Shown piece by piece: positions 1-7,973 of a DNA stretch of 17,931 nucleotides. Both the position numbers and the translations under genes were made by a program. Origin of the DNA: Bacteroidales bacterium (GTDB lineage Bacteria; Bacteroidota; Bacteroidia; Bacteroidales; VadinHA17); NCBI GenBank assembly GCA_012514255.1, contig JAAZAP010000109.1:1-17931 (forward strand), read 5' to 3'. Position 1 is the first letter of the stretch. Every line of letters starts with the position of its first letter. Below the pieces are notes generated by a model that was not told the origin of the DNA, did not search any database, and worked only from the letters and a program-made list of their open reading frames with translations.

Positions 1-206
1 GCTGGCTGAATATGGCTGAGATTGAGCTCAATGTACTTACAAAGCAATGCTTAAACAGAAGGATTGAGGATTTTAAAACTATTAAGACAGAGGTCAAAGC
101 CTGGCAAAGTAACCGGAATAATAAGGAATCAAGAATAAAATGGCAGTTTACAACCACAGATGCCAGAGTGAAATTACACAGATTATATCCGTCAATTCAT
201 CATTGA
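1..206 (+). CDS. IS630-family transposase, C-terminal fragment (5' end outside window)
   Basis: This is the C-terminal end of a DDE transposase of the IS630/Tc1-mariner group, which cuts and joins insertion-sequence ends. The reading frame is open from base 3 to a TGA at 204-206 and begins W-L-N-M-A-E-I-E, so the internal ATG at 12 is not the true start. Recognisable family features are the WLNMAEIE stretch, which carries the last acidic catalytic residue region, the NVLTKQCLNRRI block, and the closing WQFTTTDARVKL segment. The rest of the element lies to the left of the window. I could not identify the right terminal inverted repeat or a TA target duplication, so whether the element is intact is unknown. 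The family call rests on remembered similarity of this C-terminal block. Confidence 0.8.
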   Translation, partial: WLNMAEIELNVLTKQCLNRRIEDFKTIKTEVKAWQSNRNNKESRIKWQFTTTDARVKLHRLYPSIHH

Positions 207-238
207 CATGACACTAGTGAGAATAAATAGAAAAAAAG

Positions 239-276
239 AGAGGCTGACCTTTTCACCGGTCAGCCTCTGCTTTTTC
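239..276. terminator. Strong bidirectional intrinsic terminator
   Basis: A perfect 11-bp stem (AGAGGCTGACC at 239-249 pairs with GGTCAGCCTCT at 258-268) encloses an 8-nt loop. It is flanked by seven A's on the left (231-237) and by T's on the right (271-275). Read leftward it ends in a long U-run and would terminate the M28 peptidase transcript, about 150 nt after its stop codon. Read rightward it would stop transcripts leaving the transposase. Confidence 0.88.
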
Positions 277-419
277 AAACAGAATAGAAAAACATTAAAA
301 TATGATGCCTGCCCGGCGGTTAGCGTTCCGGAAGTCTGCTGACTCTTTGTCACTGCATCAGAACCATTGCACTGACAGCTGAATCACTGCTCCCGGAACC
401 CGAAGGGAGGCACCGGAGA

Positions 420-1985
420 TCAGAACCCGAAGGGTGACCTCGGTTGCGTTGATTTCATCTCAGGCTTGCGGGGAAGAAGCTGGTCAGTGCAGGCAGCATT
501 CCACGCCAGCCATGCTGTTATTATTGCATTGTGCCTCAGATCAGGTATAAGCAGCCGCTCACGGGTGTCAGCCAGCGTGTGATAACCGCGACCGTATTCT
601 ATCTCATCCTGAATGAACTGGAATCCCGGCAAACCCGCACCGTCAAAACTCTGGTGGTCGGTGCCACCGGTATTCCTGATGGCTATGGTGCTGAAACCCA
701 TGTCCTTTACAGGTTCCATCCACTTCTCAAACAACGGCCTGACAAGGTTGTTTTCCTGCAGGTAGATGCCGCGGTAACGGCCGGTGCCATTATCCATATT
801 GAAATAGACTGAGAACCTGTCAAAATCCGGTTTCTTTTGATTCTTCTCCCTGTCAAACAGGTATTTTGATACATACCCTCTTGACCCTATGAGGCCCTGC
901 TCTTCACCGCCCCAGAGTGCCACGCGGATGGTCCTGCGCGGTCTTGCGTCAATAGCTTTGAGTATGCGAAGCGCTTCCATCATGACCATACAACCCGAGG
1001 CGTTGTCAGCAGCACCTGTTCCACCATGCCATGAGTCGATGTGCGCCCCCAGCAAAACTATCTGGTCCTTCAGTTTCGGATCGGTACCGGGGATCTCGGC
1101 AATGACATTGTTTACCTTCTTTCCGGGTGTGAATTCAGCCCTGATCTCAGCCTCCACCTCAACCTTCTCACCGTTGCGGATAAGCCTCTCCATGCGGCCA
1201 TAAACCTCCATCGGTACGCTTATCTCAGTCACCGGCGGAGTGCTTTTGCCATCATATGATGACCCTGAAGATCTTGGTATGTTGAAGGCATTGCCCTGCC
1301 TCATTATCAGCAGGACTTCCTCACTCATTATGAACTCATTTATCCTGTTCCGCATCTCCAGCATTGCCATATAGTCGCCCATGTACCTGCGCGACGGCCT
1401 GCCGGAAACATCTGTCATTGCAAGACGCTCCAGATCATCGTCGGTAAGCCTCTTTGCCAGTGGTTCAAAACTGACTTCGTACTCGCTGCCCGTGGAGGCC
1501 ATTATTATCTTGCCCTTCAGCTTGCCACGATACTTCTCGATGTCTTCAATCGTTTTTATATCAACAATCACCACTTCTCCCCTGACAGGACCAGTGGTGC
1601 CGGCAGTCCATGCCACCGGTGTAACGGAAAAATTGTTGTAATAGGGAACAACCATTGCGGCATATGCCCTGGAATAGTCCCACCCACCGCGACTGAAGTC
1701 AGCCACTTCCTCAATACGGACATTGGAGAGGCCATATTCAGCCAGTTTGGCCCTGGCAATCTCATTGGCCCTGTCAAGACCGGGTGAGCCAGTCAGACGA
1801 GGCCCTGCAAGATCAGTCATGATGTAGGCCAGGTTCTCAATGTCAGAGTTGCGCTGACCCTCCTGCCTGATCTTGTAAACCATCTCAAGATCAACGGCAA
1901 CATCCTGGGCTGAAGCCGGAATGACAAACACAATAAGGAGCGATGCCACCAGCATCATCCTGAATTTTTCTGAAAGGATTTTCAT
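420..1985 (-). CDS. Exported M28-family zinc metallopeptidase (carboxypeptidase Q-like)
   Basis: A 521-residue secreted exopeptidase of family M28, expected to remove amino acids or small units from peptides in the periplasm or outside the cell. The ATG at 1985 is chosen because it places a classic signal peptide (residues about 1-27, ending ASAQ) at the N-terminus; the frame extends 12 codons further upstream, which would bury it. A PA-like insert lies at roughly 110-250. The peptidase core carries the di-zinc set by family pattern: H315 in GAHIDSW, D327 in ADNASG, the catalytic/ligand pair E361-E362 in WGGEEQG, D398 in NMDNG and H469 in GYHTLADT. All expected ligands are present, so it should be active. 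It is monocistronic, divergent from mutS2, and followed by the terminator at 239-276. The exact substrate cannot be read from sequence. Confidence 0.9.
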   Translation of the reverse strand: MKILSEKFRMMLVASLLIVFVIPASAQDVAVDLEMVYKIRQEGQRNSDIENLAYIMTDLAGPRLTGSPGLDRANEIARAKLAEYGLSNVRIEEVADFSRGGWDYSRAYAAMVVPYYNNFSVTPVAWTAGTTGPVRGEVVIVDIKTIEDIEKYRGKLKGKIIMASTGSEYEVSFEPLAKRLTDDDLERLAMTDVSGRPSRRYMGDYMAMLEMRNRINEFIMSEEVLLIMRQGNAFNIPRSSGSSYDGKSTPPVTEISVPMEVYGRMERLIRNGEKVEVEAEIRAEFTPGKKVNNVIAEIPGTDPKLKDQIVLLGAHIDSWHGGTGAADNASGCMVMMEALRILKAIDARPRRTIRVALWGGEEQGLIGSRGYVSKYLFDREKNQKKPDFDRFSVYFNMDNGTGRYRGIYLQENNLVRPLFEKWMEPVKDMGFSTIAIRNTGGTDHQSFDGAGLPGFQFIQDEIEYGRGYHTLADTRERLLIPDLRHNAIITAWLAWNAACTDQLLPRKPEMKSTQPRSPFGF

Positions 1986-2059
1986 GTTGTTACGGATATG
2001 ATGGAATAAATATAAAGCCATAAATTTTACGGCCGTGTGGCATTAACATTAATTAACTT

Positions 2060-2067
2060 TACTTTTG
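2060..2067 (+). promoter_or_regulatory. Probable Bacteroidota -7 box for mutS2
   Basis: TACTTTTG matches the TAnnTTTG consensus and ends 18 nt before the mutS2 ATG at 2086, giving a leader of about a dozen bases. No good TTTG box is visible at the expected -33 position, so this is a half-match only. Confidence 0.5.
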
Positions 2068-2085
2068 TGCTGAGATGACCACCAG

Positions 2086-4563
2086 ATGATCTATCCGGAT
2101 ACATACGAATCAAAAATCGGCTTTGACCGCATCAGGGAACAGCTGAATGGCAACTGTCTGAGCACGGCAGGCATCCGCAAGGTCACGTCAATGAGGGCAG
2201 CCTTTACTGCTCAGGAGGTGAGGCACATGATCACCCTTACCGCTGAATTCCAGCAGATCCTTACCAATGGTGAACAGTTCCCGTCAGAGAACTACTATGA
2301 CCCCTATGATACGCTCGAAAAGCTGCGGGTGGAAGGCACGTTCCCGGACCTTGAAGAGGTGGTTGCCCTGCGTGGTTCGCTGGATACTATAAGACGGATC
2401 ATTGGTTTTTTTAAGAACAGGAAGGATGGTCGCTACCCACTGCTGACAGAACTGGCCGGGAAAGTAGTCTACTATCCATTTGTTGCTGAGGCAATTGACC
2501 GTATCATCGACAAGGAGGGGAAGGTACGTGACGGTGCCTCACCGGCACTCAGGACCATTCGCACCGAGCTGGCCTCAAAGACTCTTGCAGCAGTCAGGAA
2601 ACTGCATGCCGTGCTACGCCAGGCCCAGGCTGACGGCATAGTGGAGCGCGATACAACGGTGGCTGTACGCAACGGCAGGGGTGTGATTCCCGTAAGTGCA
2701 TCCAACAAGAGAGGCATAAAAGGATTTGTGCATGATGAATCGGCAACCGGGAAAACGGTCTTCATAGAACCGGCCGAGGTGGTTGAACTGAATAACGAGA
2801 TCACGGAGCTGGAGCACCAGGAGAAGCGTGAGATAGTACGTATACTGACAGCCCTTGCTGATAATATACGGCCTTATATAGATGACCTCGAAGAGAACTG
2901 CGGATTCCTGGCAGAGATAGACTTCATAAGAGCCAAAGCTCTCTTCGGTAACAGGTTGGGGTGCATCATGCCGTCAGTTGCCACATCACCACACTTACGC
3001 TGGGTCAACGCGCGTCATCCACTGCTCACCCTCGCCTTTGCCCGTACTCCGGGAAGGGAAGTGGTACCGCTGACAATCAATATCGACAGCAGGGAACGGA
3101 TAGTTGTCATCTCAGGGCCTAACGCCGGGGGCAAGTCAGTATGCCTCAAAACGGTAGCTCTGGTCCAGTACATGCTTCAGTGCGGCATGACAATCCCGGT
3201 CGGCGAAGGCACCGAGACAGGGATCTTCGGCAAATTTTTCATTGATATAGGCGACGAGCAGAGCCTGGAGAATGACCTCAGCACCTACAGCTCTCACCTT
3301 ATCAATATGAAACAGATGCTCAGATACGCTGATGATCAGTCGCTGGTGATGATTGACGAGTTTGGCACCGGGACGGAACCCGTTATTGGTGGTGCACTGG
3401 CTGAAGCGATACTGGCCAAGCTTAACAGGAGAGGAGCATATGGGGTCATAACCACACACTATACCAACCTGAAGCACTTTGCAACATCACAGGAGGGTAT
3501 CAGCAATGGAGCAATGGCCTTTGACAACCAGCTGATGCAGCCACTCTTCCGCCTTGATCAGGGAAAGCCCGGAAGCTCTTTCGCCTTCGAGATAGCAAAA
3601 CAGATCGGGCTGCCTAAAGAGATCCTTGCAGATGCTGCTGCAAGGGCGGGAGAGGGAAACGTGGACTTTGACCGTAACCTGCGTGAAATTGCCCGTGATA
3701 AAAGGTACTGGGAGAAAAAACGGGAGGCAGTGCGACGCCATGAGAAACGGCTAGAGGAACTGATTGCCACCTATGAGGCACAACTCGGTGACATAAAGAC
3801 ACAGAAGAAGGAGATTATAACCCAGGCAAAGAGCAAGGCAGAGGAGATGCTTCGCGATACCAACAGGATGATTGAAAACACCATCCGCACCATCCGCGAG
3901 GCGCAGGCAGAGAAGGAGAAGACCAGGGAGGTACGCGAGGAGCTTGATACCTTCCGTGAACACCTCGAAAAGGAGGAGAAACATACTGAAATCCCCCTGG
4001 TGGCAAAACCCGGGATAGATACACCTGCGGCAAGCATTGTCAAAAGAATAACTGCAAAGAAGGAGACGCCGCAACCGGTTATAAAGAAAAAGAGAGACCT
4101 GGCACCGGGCGACTATGTGAAGATAGCCGGCACCGATACCGTTGCACAGGTGACCGGGATACACGGTAAAAAGGTACAGGTGGCCTCCGGCAGCCTGAAG
4201 ATGAATGTGGATATCAGCATGACTGAACCGGTCAGTGCCGAAGAGCAGAAAAAGGCCGCATCGACCGGACGCACACAGCAGAAGATCGACTGGTCGCTTA
4301 CCGCCCGCCGCAACCAGTTCAACCCCGAGATTGATGTCCGCGGCATGCGCACCGAAGAGGCTCTGCTGGTGGTGCAGGATTTCATTGATACCGCACTGAT
4401 GATACAGTACCGGAACCTGCGCATACTACACGGCAAAGGGAATGGAATACTGAGACAGATGATCAGGCAGTACCTCGGATCAACCAGGGCAGTGAAAAAC
4501 GCTACGGATGAGCATGTTGACCGCGGCGGGGCGGGGATAACACTTGTGGAGCTGGATATCTGA
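2086..4563 (+). CDS. mutS2: MutS2: ABC-type ATPase with C-terminal Smr domain
   Basis: MutS2 is a MutS-related DNA-binding dimer linked in other bacteria to limiting homologous recombination and, more recently, to splitting collided ribosomes; it lacks the mismatch-recognition domain of MutS. The 825-residue length is normal for the family. The sequence shows the core/lever region up to about residue 320 and Walker A GPNAGGKS at 344-351. The ABC signature region STYSSHL is near 405 and Walker B MIDEFGTGTEP near 422. A long charged coiled coil runs from about 530 to 650. The C-terminal Smr domain has IDVRG near 749 and HGKGNG near 782, the usual nuclease-type motifs. It stands alone on its strand, divergent from the M28 peptidase, with the next gene 236 bp downstream behind its own promoter. 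Confidence 0.96.
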   Translation: MIYPDTYESKIGFDRIREQLNGNCLSTAGIRKVTSMRAAFTAQEVRHMITLTAEFQQILTNGEQFPSENYYDPYDTLEKLRVEGTFPDLEEVVALRGSLDTIRRIIGFFKNRKDGRYPLLTELAGKVVYYPFVAEAIDRIIDKEGKVRDGASPALRTIRTELASKTLAAVRKLHAVLRQAQADGIVERDTTVAVRNGRGVIPVSASNKRGIKGFVHDESATGKTVFIEPAEVVELNNEITELEHQEKREIVRILTALADNIRPYIDDLEENCGFLAEIDFIRAKALFGNRLGCIMPSVATSPHLRWVNARHPLLTLAFARTPGREVVPLTINIDSRERIVVISGPNAGGKSVCLKTVALVQYMLQCGMTIPVGEGTETGIFGKFFIDIGDEQSLENDLSTYSSHLINMKQMLRYADDQSLVMIDEFGTGTEPVIGGALAEAILAKLNRRGAYGVITTHYTNLKHFATSQEGISNGAMAFDNQLMQPLFRLDQGKPGSSFAFEIAKQIGLPKEILADAAARAGEGNVDFDRNLREIARDKRYWEKKREAVRRHEKRLEELIATYEAQLGDIKTQKKEIITQAKSKAEEMLRDTNRMIENTIRTIREAQAEKEKTREVREELDTFREHLEKEEKHTEIPLVAKPGIDTPAASIVKRITAKKETPQPVIKKKRDLAPGDYVKIAGTDTVAQVTGIHGKKVQVASGSLKMNVDISMTEPVSAEEQKKAASTGRTQQKIDWSLTARRNQFNPEIDVRGMRTEEALLVVQDFIDTALMIQYRNLRILHGKGNGILRQMIRQYLGSTRAVKNATDEHVDRGGAGITLVELDI

Positions 4564-4740
4564 CATAAGTGTGCGGAAGCCGGGCCACGGAGTACTCTGT
4601 ACAGTGGAATGGCTGACCGGTAAACCAGGCAGGACTGCACGGCCTTCCCTGCCTGCACTGTCGGACTCTCCGCTGCACTCCGGCAGGCCCTCAGGACATC
4701 AGAGTCTCCGGAACAGGTCCGGCAGTCTCCCAAACATGTA
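4564..4740. other. G+C-rich intergenic patch with several short inverted repeats
   Basis: No convincing gene lies between mutS2 and the next promoter. An 8-bp perfect stem (CAGGCAGG at 4626-4633 with CCTGCCTG at 4648-4655, 14-nt loop) could end the mutS2 transcript, but no T-run follows. GACTCT and AGAGTC form a second, wider pairing, and CCGGCAG occurs twice in the right half. Function unknown. Confidence 0.35.
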
Positions 4741-4748
4741 TTATATCA

Positions 4749-4779
4749 TTTGCTTCGCAAAGCGAAAAGAATAGATTTG
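4749..4779 (+). promoter_or_regulatory. Bacteroidota housekeeping promoter (TTTG-N19-TAGATTTG)
   Basis: TTTG at 4749-4752 and TAGATTTG at 4772-4779 are separated by exactly 19 bp, a complete match to the Bacteroidota TTTG / TAnnTTTG consensus. The -7 box ends 20 nt before the ATG at 4800. A small hairpin (TTCGC-AAA-GCGAA) sits in the spacer. This is the best promoter in the window. Confidence 0.8.
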
Positions 4780-4799
4780 TATAACGAAAAACCTGAATA

Positions 4800-6728
4800 A
4801 TGAAAAAACTGACACTGCTCTTTTCCGTCCTGGTGATGCTGATAACACTTCCGGCCACCGGACAGACAAATGATTTCTACGATGATGCCCCGACAATGCA
4901 GTTGAAGGGCGCCAAAAAGATACTTGTTACCGGCGAGGTGCAGAAGGATATGACAATTGACATGACCCGTCTGCCGAAACACAGTATCACTGTCAAGGAG
5001 ACAACCCTCAATGACGGTCAGGTTGGATTTACCGGCGCATATCGTTATGACGGCTATTCAATCTATGACATACTTGACAGGATTGTGCTGAAGAAAAAGA
5101 ATGAAGCCGAATTTCCGCCGATTATAGATCTTTATGTTGAGATCGCCAATGACCGTGGAGAGACTGCGGTCTTCTCATGGGGAGAGATCTATTACCCGAA
5201 CAACCGTCACAGGCTGCTTATTGCAACCTCGGTGGCACGGATAGTGCCCTCAAAGGCAAAGGACCTGTGGCCACTGCCGACAGAAACAAAAATAGTTGCC
5301 GGCAATGACCTGGTCACCTCACGTAACATCAGCAATCCGGTAAAGATCACGGTGAAATCTCTTGACAGCAAGTATCCCATCAACAAGGGGATGAGTCCGA
5401 TGTTCTCGGAGACCATGCGGCTGTGCGTCAACGGCAAGCAGCGCACCATACTGTCACAGCTGCCGGAAGGAATGGACAGCCAGACCTATCATACAGTGTT
5501 TTACGGCCGGGGCATGGGCATACATGGCACCACCCCCTTTAAGGGCTCAATGCTCAACGAACTGATTAAGGACTACTACAGGCTCTCTCCCGGAACGCTT
5601 CAGAAGGGTATGGTGGTTATTGCCGGTCTTGACGGTTACCGTGCAGCATTCACCCTGAGTGAGATAGTTAACCGCAATGACCAGCAGGAGGTGCTGATAA
5701 TTGACAAAGACAATTATGAGGGTGCCGGCCGGTTCTCAATCTTCCCCGCATGCGATTATTTCTCTGACCGTGCCATCAAGGCTGTTATGGAGATAGACCT
5801 GCTGCTGCCCCGGACAGGTTCTCCCTGGGCCATTGTAGTGCATGGCGGCGCCGGCTCCATCACCCGTGCACGCATGACCCCTGAGGCAGAAGCGGAGTAC
5901 CGGAGGACGCTTCAGGCTGTTATTGACAGTGGCGCCGCCGTGCTCAGCGCCGGTGGCTCGGCCCTTGACGCCGTGGAGAGGGCTGTCAGAATGATGGAAG
6001 ACTCACCTCTCTTCAATGCGGGCAAAGGCGCTGTCTTCACCCACGAGGGCCGCAATGAGCTCGACGCCTCCGTCATGGACGGCAGCAACCTCGCTGCCGG
6101 CGCCGTGGCAGGAGTGACCGACATACGTAATCCTATAACAGCCGCCCGTGCGGTAATGGAGAAATCACCCCACGTCATGCTCACCGGTAAAGGAGCATCT
6201 GAGTTTGCTGCAGAGAAAGGACTGGAGATAGTTGATCCGTCTTACTTCCGCGAGGAGTCGCGCTTCAGGGATCTACAGCGTGCCCTGGAAAGAGAAAAGC
6301 ACGGAACAGTAGGATGCGTAGCCCTTGACATGAACGGTGACCTGGCAGCAGGCACCTCTACCGGCGGGATGACCAACAAACGGTACAACCGTATTGGCGA
6401 TGCACCGGTGATAGGAGCAGGGACATACGCAAACAACGCTACATGCGCAGTGTCAGCCACAGGACATGGCGAGTTCTTTATAAGATATACGGTTGCTCAT
6501 GATATCTCCGCACTGATGGAGTACAAAGGACTGACCCTTGATGAGGCAGCCAGGGAGGTCATCAATGAGAAGCTGGTCAAGGCCGGAGGTACGGGAGGTG
6601 TCATTTCAGTAGACAGGAAGGGGAATGTCAGCATGCCCTTCAATACTGAAGGGATGTACCGCGGTTACAGAACTGCCGGTGGAAAAACCGGGGTCTTCAT
6701 CTATTCCGATGAGCCTGACAGGTTATGA
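4800..6728 (+). CDS. Exported fusion: two molybdopterin-oxidoreductase-like domains plus isoaspartyl peptidase/L-asparaginase
   Basis: A 642-residue secreted protein. Residues 1-22 are a signal peptide. Residues about 38-190 and 205-338 each look like the sulfite-oxidase-type molybdopterin-binding fold (GEV...LP...GFTGAYRYDGYSIYDIL...NPVKITV, then FKGSMLNELI...GLDGYRAAFTLSEIV). I see no clear cofactor-binding cysteine, so they may be non-catalytic. From about residue 343 a complete Ntn-hydrolase begins: HGGAG at 348, the self-cleavage site G502/T503 in HGTVGC, T521 in GTSTGG, R531 and D534 in NRIGD, and T554 in ATGHGE. The threonines match the spacing of the human ASRGL1 triad (T168, T186, T219). 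The hydrolase should therefore mature by autocleavage and hydrolyse isoaspartyl dipeptides or asparagine. Stand-alone members are about 300-350 residues, so the N-terminal 340 residues are an addition. It has its own promoter and no operon partner. Confidence 0.88.
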   Translation: MKKLTLLFSVLVMLITLPATGQTNDFYDDAPTMQLKGAKKILVTGEVQKDMTIDMTRLPKHSITVKETTLNDGQVGFTGAYRYDGYSIYDILDRIVLKKKNEAEFPPIIDLYVEIANDRGETAVFSWGEIYYPNNRHRLLIATSVARIVPSKAKDLWPLPTETKIVAGNDLVTSRNISNPVKITVKSLDSKYPINKGMSPMFSETMRLCVNGKQRTILSQLPEGMDSQTYHTVFYGRGMGIHGTTPFKGSMLNELIKDYYRLSPGTLQKGMVVIAGLDGYRAAFTLSEIVNRNDQQEVLIIDKDNYEGAGRFSIFPACDYFSDRAIKAVMEIDLLLPRTGSPWAIVVHGGAGSITRARMTPEAEAEYRRTLQAVIDSGAAVLSAGGSALDAVERAVRMMEDSPLFNAGKGAVFTHEGRNELDASVMDGSNLAAGAVAGVTDIRNPITAARAVMEKSPHVMLTGKGASEFAAEKGLEIVDPSYFREESRFRDLQRALEREKHGTVGCVALDMNGDLAAGTSTGGMTNKRYNRIGDAPVIGAGTYANNATCAVSATGHGEFFIRYTVAHDISALMEYKGLTLDEAAREVINEKLVKAGGTGGVISVDRKGNVSMPFNTEGMYRGYRTAGGKTGVFIYSDEPDRL

Positions 6729-6788
6729 TATATGCAATAGTCACCACTGCCCGGACCGAGGTGACCACTGAAATATGACTAAAAGAAT

Positions 6789-6813
6789 GCGGCGCTCCAT
6801 ACAGGGGCGCCGC
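6789..6813. terminator. Terminator-like hairpin between convergent genes
   Basis: A 10-bp stem with one G-T pair (GCGGCGCTCC at 6789-6798 with GGGGCGCCGC at 6804-6813) closes a 5-nt loop. It lies 60 nt after the stop of the asparaginase fusion and about 80 nt beyond the stop of the leftward repeat protein. The downstream sequence is T-rich but interrupted on +, and AT-rich on -, so strength is uncertain. Confidence 0.5.
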
Positions 6814-6890
6814 TTATGATTATGGCTTTTGACTGACGGTCAGGCTAAACCGGGAAATCACCCAGCGAACCTTCACAAAATACCGGATGA

Positions 6891-7973
6891 TCAGTCTATC
6901 CTGACTGAACCGTATGATGTGCTGATAACCACCTCTGACCTCGGATTGGCACAGGTTCCCACCTTGCCGGCCATCTCGGTGGAGGTGTTGCCCTGTATCC
7001 TTCTGTCAGCTGAGAAATTACTGTCATCCAGCTTCAGACTGCCGTATGAGGTCCTGGCATCAAGCCTGTAGCATGAACCCGGATCAATACCCAGTTTTAC
7101 TGCGCAGTAGCCTGCCTTAATATTCACGGATTCAAAGTCTGAGGGGATTGCGTCAACGGTGAGGTTACCATACTTGGTCTCCACTTCCAGCTTCCTGGTC
7201 ACCTTTTTGAACTTGAAATCAGTATAACCGCCCATGGCTACAATGTTATTGGCTGCATTCACGGTATAACCGTCATACTTGCTGTCAGTCACCAGTGAGC
7301 TGACCTCACCTACCGACACCTTTGAGTACTTGCTGTCAACCAGCAGGGCCTGTGCCCTTTCAACGCTGAACATACCCACATACCTCGCATTGATCTCAGC
7401 CCATCCAAGCTCATATGCTGTCGCCTTGCCGTATGCCACGATGATGGTATTGAGGGGCTTGTCATTACCCCTGGTAAGCTTGTTTGCCGTCAGGTTGCCG
7501 TACTTGACATTTACCAGTGAATGGCCTGAATGCTCATCAAGAACAATGTTGCCGTACTTGTTGCTTACGTCAAGGTTGACCCGGGCAGGCATCTTGATAA
7601 TGTAATTGATGCTGAAATTGTTGTTTGATCCCTTCCAGCTTATTGATGAAAAATCTTTACTGAAGATGGTTTCGGCTTTCAGGTTGCCTCCAGACTCGGT
7701 AAATTCAACAGTTATCATTTCCAGGAGCTTCCTGGCACGATCAGCAGAGGAATGCTCGACCTTCACGGTGACATCGATGACAATATTGTTTCTGTCCCAT
7801 GTCTCGGTAACCACCGATCCGAATTTATTGATAACTGTCAGGGTGGAGTTATCCGTGGGAACCATCTCACGGTGATACTCTTTCTTTACCTCTTCTGCCG
7901 AGGCGGACAGGGTAACTGCGCAGAGCAATACTGCGAACAGTGTCACCCGCTTGTTAGTAAACAACGTTTTCAT
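6891..7973 (-). CDS. Exported beta-repeat protein (DUF4097-like), third gene of the sigma-factor operon
   Basis: A 360-residue protein with a signal peptide (residues about 1-26, ending SASAEE), so it acts in the periplasm or at the envelope. From residue 49 onward a short motif built around [KR/S]-Y-[G/S] recurs: NKFG 49, NKYG 138, VKYG 156, VAYG 179, ARYV 197, SKYS 214, SKYD 231, GGYT 248, TKYG 266, AGYC 287, TSYG 308 and TSYG 352. Between 179 and 266 the step is 17-18 residues, which suits successive rungs of a parallel beta-helix, as in DUF4097/DUF2807-type putative adhesins. No catalytic motif is apparent. Its ATG lies 20 nt inside the end of the anti-sigma-like gene, so translation is probably coupled and the protein may report to, or be the output of, that sigma system. 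Molecular role unknown. Confidence 0.75.
   Translation of the reverse strand: MKTLFTNKRVTLFAVLLCAVTLSASAEEVKKEYHREMVPTDNSTLTVINKFGSVVTETWDRNNIVIDVTVKVEHSSADRARKLLEMITVEFTESGGNLKAETIFSKDFSSISWKGSNNNFSINYIIKMPARVNLDVSNKYGNIVLDEHSGHSLVNVKYGNLTANKLTRGNDKPLNTIIVAYGKATAYELGWAEINARYVGMFSVERAQALLVDSKYSKVSVGEVSSLVTDSKYDGYTVNAANNIVAMGGYTDFKFKKVTRKLEVETKYGNLTVDAIPSDFESVNIKAGYCAVKLGIDPGSCYRLDARTSYGSLKLDDSNFSADRRIQGNTSTEMAGKVGTCANPRSEVVISTSYGSVRID

Noticed and set aside
4113..4733. A 206-codon open frame on - overlapping the end of mutS2
   Set aside because: It is antisense to the highly conserved Smr domain of MutS2, shows no recognisable domain, and its composition follows the opposite strand.
4544..4774. 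A 76-codon open frame on + after mutS2
   Set aside because: It overlaps the mutS2 end and the promoter of the next gene, has no recognisable start signal, and its translation looks like read-through of G+C-rich non-coding DNA.
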